Assembly: GCF_031143425.1 (NCBI RefSeq)
Contig: NC_090450.1
Span: 220,173,442-220,237,441 of the forward strand
DNA length: 64,000 nucleotides
Direction: 5' to 3'
Source of the DNA: Pleurodeles waltl
Lineage: Eukaryota; Chordata; Amphibia; Caudata; Salamandridae
Shown here piece by piece: positions 1 through 10,918 of the stretch. The notes under the pieces are model-generated. The model made no database searches and had not been told where the DNA came from. It saw nothing but the letters and a program-made list of their open reading frames with translations. Each line of letters starts with the position of its first letter. Within the stretch, counting starts at the first letter, position 1. The translations under genes and the position numbers were made by a program.

Positions 1-259
1 GGGCCCACGACACCCGTTCCCGCCATCCTGTTTCTGGCGGTGAAAACCGCCAGAAACAGGATGGCGGGAAGGGGGTCGGAATCCCCATTGCAGCGCCGCC
101 GTGGAGGATTCCCTGGGGCAGCGGGAAACCGGCGGGAAACCTGCGGGAAACCTTACCGCCGCGGTCAGAATTGCCCCAGAAGCACCACCAGCCTGTTGGC
201 GGTGCTTCCGCGGCACTCTGCCCTGGCGGTTTTCAACCGCCAGGGTCAGAATGACCGCC
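1..259. mobile_element. GC-rich hairpin MITE, copy 1 (cut by window edge)
   Basis: This is the right-hand end of a GC-rich non-coding element whose fuller copies lie at 13335-13897 and 39068-39697. It holds a near-perfect hairpin at about 21-69, in which a CGCCATCCTGTTTCTGGCGG arm is answered by its complement, followed by the GGTCGGAATCCCC segment and the terminal GGGTCAGAATGACC. The terminus is followed by TTA at 260-262, a target type typical of PIF/Harbinger elements. The left part lies outside the window. There is no coding potential. Confidence 0.8.
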
Positions 260-411
260 TTAGTGTATAGCACTATTTTTCTCTTTTGCCTCATCACCGT
301 GCTGTGTGCCGTATGTTGTTTCTTCCTCTTCCTTGTTTCCGGGCATCTTACTGTTTCTTTGTGATGTTTGCGGGGTCTTTTTTATTATTATTTTTACTTT
401 TTGCACTTTTA

Positions 412-545
412 TGTAGCGCAAACTCAAAACAAAGGTATTGGACTGCTTTATTTATAGATTTTTGCAGATTTTTTCAGTACAAACTCGACACAAAGGTATT
501 AGAGCACTTTATTTATTTTGCAGTTTTATATAGCGGGAAATGGAT
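412..545 (-). repeat. Tandemly duplicated SINE tail segments
   Basis: Imperfect units of 56-61 bp follow one another. Each has a core like CAAAGGTATTAGAGCACTTTA (near 431, 492 and 548) with an AAACTCRACAC-type flank. The third unit is the tail of the SINE at 546-722, so the two outer units look like extra copies of its 3' end. The similarity is clear by eye; the mechanism (slippage or tail-to-tail insertion) is inference. Confidence 0.55.
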
Positions 546-722
546 GCAAAGATATTACAATGCTTTACATGAGCACCGGTTACATTACACAAGAACAAAT
601 TCATTTTTGGTAGCAAGGAGAGATTGAGTGATTTGCCCAGAATCACAGAATGTTGATCCGGCGCCAAGACTTGAACTGTGTTCCCCAGCTCCAAAGTCAG
701 CAGCTCCAGCCCTTACAACAGA
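546..722 (-). mobile_element. tRNA-derived SINE, MIR/CORE-like
   Basis: Read on the minus strand, this begins with a tRNA-like head containing a B-box-like GTTCAAGTC (complement of 668-676) and a weaker A-box-like stretch near 710. The body reads TCTGTGATTCTGGGCAAATC followed by a run like CACTCAATCTC, which strongly resembles the conserved body of MIR and other CORE-type SINEs. The 3' end is ATGTAAAGCATTGTAATA. SINEs of this kind are transcribed by RNA polymerase III and copied by a partner LINE. The head does not fold as a functional tRNA gene. The exact family is not assigned. Confidence 0.65.
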
Positions 723-3700
723 TGGTCTCCAATATGGTTCTTTGTCTGGTGCGTGTTCGAGCAGTCTGGGAATAACCCATTTTTTAATGTAGCGCTTAGT
801 AATACAGGTTCTGCCAAAGCAGGTGCCATTCTTAACAAAATCGTTATAATTCATTTGCAAAGACCTTGCAGAGATGAAGAGCTGAAAAAGGTATGGCAGG
901 ATTGTAATCTGTGACATTCTCCTTCTGTCAAGACCTCTGCGGTGGGTGCATTAACCAACTGACTAGAGCAGAGCTTAACACTAGGCAATCACCATGCTAT
1001 TGATAACCTCTGGAGGGTCACCAACCAAGCACATGAGTTAGTTCTAGGCAAGAAGATGGCGAAAGGTGTTGTCTCCAAACTGGTGGAAAAGGAGTCTTGA
1101 CTCCAGACCCAAGCACTTCAAAGCCTCAAGCTTGATAGCAAAAAACATCTAGCCTTTTGATGTAAATTGGGCCTCTTCAGATAGAGTTCAGTTAGTGAAG
1201 AAGCCATTTTCCTAACCCTGTAGCGCAAAGAAGCTAACACTAGGGTGCCACAGTGAGAGGAGCAGCGTTTCATAGGGCACAAAAGTGGAACACACTCCAT
1301 CACTTCCTTCTCTCAGAATTCACTGGTGTCATGGCTTTGACAGTCCCCTCACAGCTAATGCGGCCTTGCAGATGCCACTTCTGGAAGCACTGTCTAAAAC
1401 AGTGCTCTAATAGCACTGCTTCCTGTTTGAAGAGGCCCCACCTTGAATACCCCCACAGTCGCTGTCACAGGTGCAGAGCGCTTCCCCATCACCCTCTTGA
1501 CACCTGTGTATAATATCACAGCCAGTCTGTAGGAATGAGGCAAAAACACTCCCACAATGGTGGCCTGGTTGTGCCCTCTCTACAGCAGCGACAGGCCTGG
1601 GAGGGTTGCTGTGGCACCTGGCATACATCCACTACACACCAAATCAAAACACATAGGTAAAAGACATTGTCATTTACAGCGCCAATAGTTCTAATTCTCA
1701 CAAATGCGAGACATATTGCAATAAAAATGCTTGATGTCACTGGCAGTAGTTACCATTCTGTAGTAACTGGGGATATTTGCTACTCTGTGTTGATGCCGTA
1801 CAGTACTATTTGGTAGTCCTGAATGTTGTGAAGTATTTGTTTCTATATTATACAGTTACTGAACACTTTATAAGTATGAACTTCCCGCTTCTAGCATAAT
1901 TTAAAATCTTAACTTTCATTGATTTAACAAACCGTTCAAATGTTTAAAGCCATCATCCAATATAAGCAATGTTGTCATCAGTCTGAACAGCAAAAGAGAG
2001 GACTCGAATTACATCCCCAAAATAGATGGTTGTTCAAACTTTCATTGGCTACTTGATATTTTTACAAAAAAAGTCTAGAGTTGAATCTGGCTCAGTATCT
2101 GTCAAGTAAACAGCTTTCCACTCAATTTTTTCACTACATGTATACCATAGTCTAGAAGCCTTAGATGAACTCTGACTCAGTGCTTTACAATTCAACAGCT
2201 GCAGCTGAACCGTTGAATCAACAAAATCAGTCTTATCAAGAGAAACCGCTGGTTAAAGCTCCTAAGAGGAATTGCAAGCTTAAGTCAATTGGGTCCATCC
2301 CAAGTGGATTATGAAAGCAATGCACTATAGTCTAGCCCTGACGGTTGATTTATCTCCAAGCACGAAAGGCCTTGTATGGCTAGGAAAGCCAACCTTCCCC
2401 ATTTGACTCTTTCTGTCATGCCCTTAGGTTTTCCCTCAATGGACTCTGCGAGTCTACAAAGCTGAGCCTCAAACACTGCTGGACAGGATGTGAACCAAAA
2501 GTGTACCCTCACATTTAGTCAATTGTAGTCAGGATGCCTAGCCTCTTGCTTGTGATACTCCGCTCATCACCCGGTACCAGCAGGTCCTGCTTCACTCTAA
2601 AATAATGACTGACAGCGCATGACCTGTGATAAAGCCATATTGTGCTTGCTGTATTACCGGCTCTGTTCTGTCAATCAAATTGCCAATGTCGCCCACGGCT
2701 TGGTACAGGGTCGAGCACTGTGCAGTAGAGATGCAGGATGTGAAATTTGGTCCCACACCTGAACAGAACAATATAATCTGTGAACCTCTGATGGCCAAGT
2801 AGACAAATAATGTGTTTTGCCCGTCCCTCAGAGGATCTGAAAAAGTCGGGAAAAGGCAGTGCTGCACACCCTGAGGCCCTCGGAGAGACCAGTGAAAACC
2901 CGTTGTGGATAGTGACTCGCCAAGAAGACCAAACGAGAGCTGATGCTTCAGTGCTGTACAGCTTAGTCAGGACCATCACCTGCAGTAGCCCTCATTACAT
3001 GCAGGGTATGAGAGGGCAGACCAGACCATTCAAGGAGCCAGTATTCCCTATGCTCCTGCACCACCTCAGTGCTGAGAACACAGATGCCACTGATTTCCAT
3101 CCACATTACATGACAGGTTTTCTTGATGATCCATCGCCAAATCTAGAGCGACCTGCTAATGAAACTCACTGGAAAAGTCAGTCTATTCTTTTAATTTCCA
3201 CCTCGCCTATGAGGGTGCCCCCTTGTTCTATCTCTATTCACGCTTCCCAGCCCCTTGTCAGCTTAAGTGGCCCACACCGTGTCACTCGTTACTCACTCAG
3301 TTCCCTCACATATTTTTCGCTGTGATGGGATTCAGGCAGCCCCTCTCACCCCTTGCAGCATCTCTTGGACTCAGGAATTGCTGGTGACACCAAACTCTTT
3401 AACCTTTCTCAGGTCTACTCCATGGCTTAGGAAAACTTTAGTTTGCTACAAGTTTCTCAACAAGCCTAAAAGCAGGTAAAATGTCATTCAGAAGATCAGA
3501 CGAATATTAATTACTGAAATGTTAATAAAAACCATCACAATAATAAATACAAACAAGAGAAAAAGGAATGCACCCCTGGAGCCCTATTACTAACTCATCC
3601 CTTGGACATAACAGATGTTTGAGATCATTTTATCATCTTGGGGCACTATTATGGAAGAGCTCGTCAAATCTTTCAAGTAACAGTAATGTGGGCACACCCT

Positions 3701-4390
3701 TTGAATCTGCTTTATCTCAAGACGTCTGCTTTCATTTGCAGAGGGAGTGTTGTGTTATACAAATGAGAGAACACCTTTACCTCTCATGTTGTAGATCGTC
3801 CATCCATTCCAGGTAAAAGAAACGGCCAGGAGGAACACTGACTGTTCAGCTCTTATGAATTGATGCAAGTTAGTGCTCCTCTTGAGGATGTCTGATGGTA
3901 GGGGCGGGGTTAGAGAGTGGTGGAGCGGGTCCCAGAAATGTCCTTGACCTCCCCCTCGCAGGTGGGTTTCATCTCACACTGCACCTACCTCTGTAGGGAT
4001 CCCTGGGCCTCCTTGAAGATCAAGATGCACATCTGTCTTTCACTGCTCTAAGGTTGCGTCTGCTTGGGGGAGAGCATTTACTCCTGCACCCCAGCACCAA
4101 TGAATGCGTACTTGGTGTGGACTGGGACCATGCAAAGATGAATGCAGCTTCAGTCGCAGAAAGTGAATAATTGGAACCCTCATGGTGAGGTTTTTTTCTT
4201 AACCGCACTGTAGCACTAGTTTTAACTCCGGTCTTTTTGAGACAGTAAAATCTGTTAACAGAACTTGGTTTGCCCTTTATGGATTGTTTTGTTCTTCTGT
4301 TGGATGTGATATGCGACAGGTGTTTCCTATCTTTCATGTGTCTGTTAATTCCTTTGACTGCAGTTAGTCCTGCTGTCAATAGCGACATTA
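723..4390. other. No recognisable feature
   Basis: I read this stretch on both strands and see no coherent coding region, LTR, TIR pair or tandem array. The longest open frame (2810-3325, plus strand) has no recognisable domain or codon structure, and I treat it as chance. A GC-rich patch occurs at 3898-3965. Old decayed repeats are likely but unproven. Confidence 0.5.
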
Positions 4391-5273
4391 TGGCACATAT
4401 TTATACTTGGTTTGCACTGAATTAGTGTCATTTTGTTTACTCTAATTCAGTGCAAACCTAACTTCATATTTATACTATGGCGCTAGACATGTCTAGCGCC
4501 AAAGTAATAGAGTTCACGTTGTTTTCTGGAGGGGAAAACCTATCTTGCGTTAATGAGAAGCAAGGTAGGCGTTCCCATCCAGAAAAGGTCGACATTGCCT
4601 TTGCGCCAAATTTATTCCCCCGTGCTAAAATCCAGCACGGGGGATGAGGGCCTTAAATAATGGCACTAAGCTTGTTTATCACCACCCTTTACCGCCTGGG
4701 TCTGCGCAGGCGTAAGGGACCTGTAGGCAGATTTCCATGGTCAGAGACCATGGAAATTGCCCACAGGTGCACTTCCCCGTCCCCAGGGTCACCCCCACCC
4801 ACCCCTACCCACACCAGGAGGTCACCTAAGGATGGGGGACCCAACCAAGGTAAGTCTGGGTGAGGTTTTTTTTTGCCAAACATTGCTCGGGGCCCTGACT
4901 TGGAGCCCTTGCATGGCGCTGGCCCCAATTGCCATGCCCAGGGGACATTCGTCCCCTGGATATGGAAATTGGGGTGGTGGGCATGGCTCCTGTCTTTACT
5001 AAGACAGGAGCCATGTCCATGGGGCATGTGCACCAGAAAATGGCGCTACACTGCCTAGAGCCAATTTTTTTGCCTCTGAACAGTGTAGCGCCATAATTTG
5101 GCGCACAAGCCCCCATACCCCCTATGCCACCCCGGCCCTGTTAGACCAGGGCCTTAGCGCTGGCTAGCACCATAGCACCTGGCCGGTGTCATGGAATGGC
5201 GCTAGCCGGAGCTATACTTTTTGACACAAACCTGCGCTAACGTAGGTTTGCATCAAAAAGTATAAATCTGCTC
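4391..5273. mobile_element. Hairpin-chain MITE, Harbinger-like TTA duplication
   Basis: An 883 bp non-coding element flanked by TTA on both sides (4388-4390 and 5274-5276). The left end contains CATATTTATACTTGG and the right end CAAAAAGTATAAATCTG, so the termini are inverted copies of a CATATTTATACTT motif. The interior is a series of hairpins, among them GGCGCTAGACATGTCTAGCGCC (4480-4501), CCATGGTCAGAGACCATGG near 4740, a CCTGTCTTTACTAAGACAGG hairpin near 4990, and the GTAGCGCCATTTTC inverted pair near 5040/5090. A TWA target and no coding capacity fit a PIF/Harbinger-mobilised MITE; the transposase is not in the window. Confidence 0.75.
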
Positions 5274-5276
5274 TTA

Positions 5277-6294
5277 TGGTTAGTAGTGATGAATCATAGA
5301 GAACTCTTGATTGTGTGCCTTTCCCCAAACGCTTGGTGTGGCTCTGTGATAATTAAGTTTTGCACTTTGCTCCTCTGTGCCCACTCCCGAGGTATCCCGT
5401 ATTGAGAGGTGATCCTCCATCACTGGCTAAACAATAGCCCCTGCAGCCTCCCTCGCACCCCAGGTGGGGGGGCAAGATCCATGGGGTCCCCTCTGCACTG
5501 TAAAATGTGCACAGGAGGCGGGCCCTAGCCTAAGAGCTCCTGACTGTGTTTGGGAGGGGTGGGGGCTCGATGTACTTTGCGGGGTGGGCCTCTCAAGTTT
5601 CATTACACCACTGTCATCCATCTGCTGATGTGAGCATGGGAGATCACACTCATGGTCACATAATCTGAGCTCAGCACTCGCAACACCCTTCCTCACCACC
5701 CCTAAAATCCTTTGTCAGCAGAGCATATCATGGTGTGGCTGTATGCAGAGTGAAATTTGCATCCAATCCAAGCCCAGCCATCAGCACTAGGCCTCGGTAA
5801 AGTTTCATTTCTCCCGGTAAAATCTTGTGCAAATGAGACTTCGGTCATGGGAAATCCTATTGTGGGAGCATGGAAAGAACGTTAACAAACTGAACTCAAG
5901 CAGCTGTGGATGGTGTCATGCACAATTTTGTGCTTTTTTAGAGCAAAATCCGTCCACATGCCAAAAATGAACACAAGATCGCATTTGTTGCTAAAAATAG
6001 TGTATTCTCTGTAACAGCACATCATTTTATGTAATTTTTGGGTCATTTCGCTTAATTTCCCCAAAAAAAATTATGAACATTTCGCCCAAGCCTAACAGCA
6101 CCTTAATTTTCATTGAGGCAGCTTAGACACCAAGTAACTTCCAGTTGGTTTACAACCTGCTGTCCTACCAGTTGTGCAAGCAACCATCCCTGCTCTGATA
6201 ACTAGTCTGCAGGAACCCTGATTCAGTGGTCTATGTGCCCCTGAAAACAAAAAGACAAGGCAATGCTAGTTGTTTGTTGTTTTCTTGAGACTTA
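5277..6294. other. No recognisable feature
   Basis: I see no gene, TIR pair or array. Composition is ordinary, with one G-rich stretch near 5463-5590. Confidence 0.45.
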
Positions 6295-6427
6295 GGGGCT
6301 GATTTAGAGTTTGGCAGACCAATTACTCTGTCCAAAATATGACGCTATACTATCCAGCTTACTACATGTGAATTATATCCTTCAAAAATTCCAGTTATAA
6401 CTCATCCCACAACTCTAAATCAGGCCC
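6295..6427. mobile_element. Short MITE, 133 bp
   Basis: The ends are inverted: GGGGCTGATTTAGAGTTTGG at the left and a complementary CTCTAAATCAGGCCC at the right. The left flank is TTA and the right flank TAA, so the duplication is either a 2 bp TA or a decayed TWA. There is no coding capacity. Its GGSCTGATT terminus resembles that of the elements at 23050-23338 and 54733-55530. Confidence 0.6.
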
Positions 6428-6889
6428 TAAGTCAATTTTGACAGCATTTAACAACAGAGATAGAGCACAAGTTGACAGCCTCATAACTAATGATTTACAA
6501 TATGATGGCTGAGGTTAATAAGAGATAACCACACTCTAGCACCATCCCCTATATAGTAATACTCCACACTTCCAGGACTTAAATGCTAAAACAGGTGCAC
6601 AAGTACGAGGGGTCAACTATCATAAACCCTCTATTAAACTCCTATTAAATAATAAGTACAATGTATTTCTTAGCAAGAAACATATTCGATGTGTAGTAAA
6701 TTTCTTAAAAGTCCAAATTCCTTCAAGTGGCAAACAGTTCAGCCCTGTTTTTAGCAGCAAATAGTGTATGCAGAGCAAAGTTGACTGGTGAAGGGGAAGT
6801 TCAATCTCCTGTCTGAGTGAGCCATTATGGGCATGGGCCCTCGGGCTGGTTGACACCTAGCACATACACATTCCAACCTTACAGCAGTA
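6428..6889. other. No recognisable feature
   Basis: AT-rich DNA with no domain, repeat or TIR that I can identify. It lies immediately 5' of the truncated LINE and may be its insertion target. Confidence 0.45.
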
Positions 6890-8950
6890 CACATTTCACT
6901 TGGGTGCCCATGGAAGCTTATCAAGGATAGACTACCTTTTCACCCTACCACACCAACCAAAACACTTTTGTGACTTTCAGCATCTCACTAGAGGCATAAC
7001 TGACCTCTTGCCACTATGGCGGATCTATGCTCCTGTGCCCCAGGGGAACCACGCCCATATCGTACTCAGCCCCTGTTATCTTAAAGAGCCCCACATCCAG
7101 TAGGGTGTTCACCAAGCTACAGATAATTATTTAATTGTTTCACAGAGAATGAAGACTCTGTGAAATCTGCACAGGCTCTATGGGGGGCCTATAAAGTTAT
7201 TTTTAAAGGCTAAGGAGTTTCTTTGATGGCTGGACATAGAAAAGACAAAAGAGATCAGTTAGAGAGGCTGGAGCCTGACATAGCTGGCCTAGAGGCCCAA
7301 CTTAGAGCTTCTGAGCAAGAGGCTGTGCAACAAACTTTAACCATCAAGCAGGAAGAGCATAGAGATACCTAGTCAGAAGCCGCTAGGGAGAGATACTGCA
7401 CCACTCAACAGTGCCTCTATGAGGTGGGGGAATAGGGCAGCAAAATTCCTGGCCTGGTTAGACAAGAAAGAAAGGACAAATTGTTGGGTTGTGGAACTTT
7501 TAACAAGCAAGGGGAGCAGGGTGAGAGATACACAAGGGACCGCATCCGCCTTTGCAGGCTATTATTGTCACCTACATGCCCAGCTCCCGCTGCCACGATG
7601 GAGGAGTCCCAAAAGTTATTGGAGGATATATGTCTTCCGAGTCTCACGTCCACTGATCAGACACTTCTGGAACAGGAATCCACTGAAGGAGAAGTGATTC
7701 TGGCAATACGGGTCTTAAACTCAGGCAAGGCAGTGGGCCCCAACGGCCTACCCATAGAGCTATACAAACTTATGGCCTCCAAAAGTGCCCCACATTTACT
7801 ACATATATTTAAAGAGAGTTGAGAGTGGGCTGCCTGCATTGCGATCAATGGTTAGCAAATATTATAGTAATTCATAATGAGGGTGAGCCGCTGAAAGTGT
7901 GTGCCTCATACAGACCCATCTCGTTGCTGTTAGCTTCCCGCTTAATCCAGGTTATAACGGTATTAGTTCCCCCAGATCAATCAGGCTTTATCTTTGTACG
8001 AAAAACGGCTCTTAATCTACAACGCCTACATGGTGTTCTGGGACATGCTGCAAGACTCTGTGAAGATGCCCTGGTGCTGTCACGAGATGCATGCCTGGCG
8101 TTTGATACACTCAAGTGGCCATTATTGTTTACAGTCTTGACCAAGTTCAGATTCGGCTAATGCTTTCTAGTGCTTTCTAGTGAGGCTCAGTCTCCTGTAC
8201 ACTGACCCGTTGGCCCAAGTGACGGTAAATGGAGGTAAATCTACAGAGTTCCAGCCTTGGTGGGGTACCTAGCAGGCTGCCCACTCTCCCATCTAATATT
8301 TGCTCTGGTCCTGGAGCCGCTGGCTGCCTGGATTAGGCAAGACCCCCTAGTGTGTGGCCTGCAATGGATGACAGACTAGGAAGATAGAATTTCTCTTTAC
8401 GCTAACGATATCTTGCTTTACGCATCTGACCCTCAAGCTAGATTGATTAATGCATATGCTTGACCAGTTCTGTCACTACTCTGTCTTCAACATCAACTCG
8501 GACAAGTCACTTATTTACATTCTTCATGGAATAGTGCTGCAATTGCCCCGGGGGTGTACCGCTCCTGTCACAACAGATGGGTTTTGTTACTTGGGAATTT
8601 ATGTTACCACGGACCTGGAAATATTCTACAGCTCTAATCTGGAGACTCCACTGGCACAGCTGAGGCAAAATGTACAGAACTGGAAGACCCTTCCCTTGTC
8701 ACTCCTTGGCAAGGCTGCGCTGTTCAACATGATGGCACTGTCTCGCTTTCTGTACACACTTCACAATACTCCCTCCCCGGTCCATGCTGCAAATACTATT
8801 GGGCAGCACAACTTACTGTCATTACTCACTTGGTCCACCTTCCTCCAGATGAGCCAGGGTACTGAATAGATAAAGACAATATATACCAATTGACAACCAT
8901 CCCCCTTCCCGAGTCCAACAGCAGTTACTATTACCCTTTGGCACATGACA
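6890..8950 (+). mobile_element. L1/Tx1-type LINE, 5'- and 3'-truncated
   Basis: A plus-strand fragment of a LINE second open reading frame. It starts inside the endonuclease C-terminus and runs through most of the reverse transcriptase. There is no ORF1, no 5' UTR and no poly(A) tail directly attached. It stops at the MITE terminus at 8953. A poly(A)-like stretch at 9869-9902 lies beyond the MITEs but is too close to hold the missing ORF2 C-terminus, so the 3' portion was lost before or during later insertions. Clade assignment (L1/Tx1 group) rests on RT motif style. Confidence 0.75.
6898..8868 (+). pseudogene. LINE ORF2 pseudogene (endonuclease end plus RT)
   Basis: Endonuclease: 6900-7103 reads as an AP-endonuclease C-terminus with an SRIDYLF motif, but the SDH-type signature is replaced by TDLL. 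Linker: 7145-7480 carries an L1-like WGAYK region and a Leu/Glu-rich segment broken by stops. RT: 7670-7820 has GKAVGPNGLPIELYK; 7890-8020 has YRPISLL and PPDQSGFI; 8080-8160 has a motif-A-like LAFDTLKW. Motif C near 8397-8425 reads LYANDILLYA in place of the usual YADD-type pair. 8450-8869 gives NINSDKS, YLGIYVT and LPLSLLGK. At least four stops or frame changes separate the pieces, so no RT could be made. Confidence 0.8.
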
Positions 8951-8952
8951 TT

Positions 8953-9013
8953 TGGGGGCATATTTATACTTTTTGATGCAAAACTGCATTAACGCAGTTT
9001 TGCATCAAAAAGT
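8953..9013. mobile_element. MITE terminal hairpin (partial element)
   Basis: A near-perfect palindrome, GGGGGCATATTTATACTTTTTG with TGCAAAACTGC and its complement, folds back within 61 bp. The left arm is the terminus used by the element at 51520-51847. No matching right terminus follows, so this is one end of a truncated copy. It abuts the end of the LINE. Confidence 0.65.
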
Positions 9014-9099
9014 TTAGCGCCGGCTTGCACCATTCCTGAGCGAGTGTGTGGGGGGCAGCAGGAAGTGTTAGTGGACTTCCCAATGGAGATAGAGATCCT

Positions 9100-9799
9100 G
9101 GGCCAGATGTAGGAAGCATTTTGCATGGTACAAACTGCGAAAATCGCAGTTTGCACCATGCAAAATGCTCATCGCTATTCTCATTCACAATTCGCGAGTC
9201 GGTACTGACTCGCAAATTGTGAATGCAACTCGCAAATAGGAAGGGGTGTCCCCCTCCTATTTGCGACTCGCATCGCGATGCTAAATTGCTTTGTGACTGC
9301 AAATGCGGTCGCAAAGCAATTCGCAGTTACCACCAGTGTCACACTGGTGGTCACCCATTCCCCATGGAACCCCTTCCCCTTTGTGAATGTTGCCCAAAAT
9401 GTTTTTTCAGAGCAGGCAGTGGTCCAATGGACCATTGCCTACTCTGAAAAAAACGAAACCAAATGGTTTCGTTATTTTTTTTATTTTGCAACTCGTTTTC
9501 CTTTGAGAAAAACGGGCTGCAAAATAAAAAAAAAACGCTTTTTTTAAAAAGCAGTCACAGTGATGCTGGCCTGCTGTCTTCAGCAGGCCATCATCCCTGT
9601 GAGTGCAGGGACTCGCTATGGGGTCGCAAAATGAGACCCACCTCGTTAATATTAATGAGGTGGGTCTTTGCGACCCCATAGCGAATCGCAGACGGTGTCT
9701 GAGACACCGTTCTGCATCTGATTTTGCGAATCGGAAATTGCACGTTGCACCGACTCGCAATTTCCGATTCGCAAAATCGGAACTTCTTGCATCTGGCTC
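9100..9799. mobile_element. Hairpin-chain MITE, 700 bp
   Basis: Inverted ends GGGCCAGATGTAGGAAG and its near-complement CTTCTTGCATCTGGCTC bound the element, with CCT on both sides (9097-9099 and 9800-9802). The interior is a nearly continuous chain of about a dozen palindromes: GCATTTTGCATGGTACAAA with its partner (9115-9170), a TCACAATTCGCGAGTC pair (9183-9223), a CGCAAATAGGAGG pair (9232-9270), ACCACCAGTGTCACACTGGTGGT (near 9330), the GCAGTGGTCC/GGACCATTGC pair, CGAAACCAAATGGTTTCG, GCCTGCTGTCTTCAGCAGGC, a long pair centred near 9650 (TTAATATTAA), GACGGTGTCTGAGACACCGT, and a GATTTTGCGAATCGG pair ending near 9779. There is no coding capacity. Confidence 0.75.
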
Positions 9800-9802
9800 C
9801 CT

Positions 9803-9905
9803 GTTACTTAAGCTTGATGGTTTCAAGATGCACTGTGTTATGCTATCTGTCATGTTGTTTTCACTTGTATTTAATACAATAAAAATATATTTTTTAAAAA
9901 GGATA
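9803..9905 (+). other. Poly(A)-signal-like tail
   Basis: The stretch ends with AATACAATAAAAATATA followed by a T-rich and A-rich run. It looks like the 3' end of a retroposed copy, possibly the LINE upstream, but no other sequence links the two. Confidence 0.3.
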
Positions 9906-10918
9906 AAACACATTGGAGCTTTCTCAGATTGTCAACATATCGAATATATATCATGAATGAAGCATGAATAAATAAAAATTAGATCATACATTTCTTGAAG
10001 GACCCCTTTGTTTATCACTATACTGTATTGTTGATTATATCATAGAACTATTGATCCTCATTATCTGATCACATCCTTAGTTATGTGCAATTTTTCTTTA
10101 TAGACTGCTGAGTGATAATGTTTTCCCAGTAACAACCTTATAAATGTACGATGAAAAAAGTGAATTATACAACATTCCTTATAGTATGAAATAGTCCCAG
10201 AAAACAGTGCAATAACCACTAAAGCTGTGCTACATTTGTTCAACCAGAAAACAGAGCTAACACACTAAAGCAGCAGCGCACTTTCCAGAAATGAGCAACA
10301 ATCATAGAACAGTGTAATAATTCTTCAAGATAGCATAAATGGCTTATTATGTCTTAGCACAACCTTTAAATCCCTAGAGTAACATCTTGGATACGATTAC
10401 AAAGCTCCTGGAGCAAGGAACCTTAATTGTTCACAACCAATCCAAAGCACCAACAGGAAGGAACACTATAGACACCTTACAAAGGTGGAAAGTGACAGTT
10501 CTATAGTACTCAGGTAGGGTTCTCTGAGGATTGGAAATCGAGCAGTGTGCATTACTTGTAAATGTGCCTTTCTCCTTTGAAGGATACTTCAAGATATAGT
10601 CTAAAGACAGCACACGTTGTTACATTCCCTATCCTATTTCCCCAGGTGCCTTGCCTCAGAAGCAACTATCTTCATACTTTACAATCACAAGGTTATGGGG
10701 TGGGGTGACATTTGTGAAAGTCCTGATATTTCTGGGAAGATTAATCTTTGTGCTTGACCCGCCATGCAGCCATTCCACCACTGCTAAAAAAGTGAACATT
10801 GTGCACCAGCATACCTTCATGTATAAGGACCTATGAAGGCCATGTATAAGGACCTATAAAGTCCATTTGAAGGTTCAGAATAAGCCTAAGGTATTTCTGT
10901 TGGTTTTGGTGTCTCCAT
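9906..10918. other. No gene; one short tandem duplication
   Basis: AT-rich DNA without a recognisable element. The only structure is a tandem duplication of CATGTATAAGGACCTATRAAG at about 10818-10861. Confidence 0.45.

Noticed and set aside
655..722. A functional tRNA gene
   Set aside because: Only box-B-like sequence is good; the arms do not form a full cloverleaf, and a SINE body is attached.
2810..3325. A 171-codon open frame as a host exon
   Set aside because: No domain, no plausible splice-site framework and ordinary composition; chance is sufficient.
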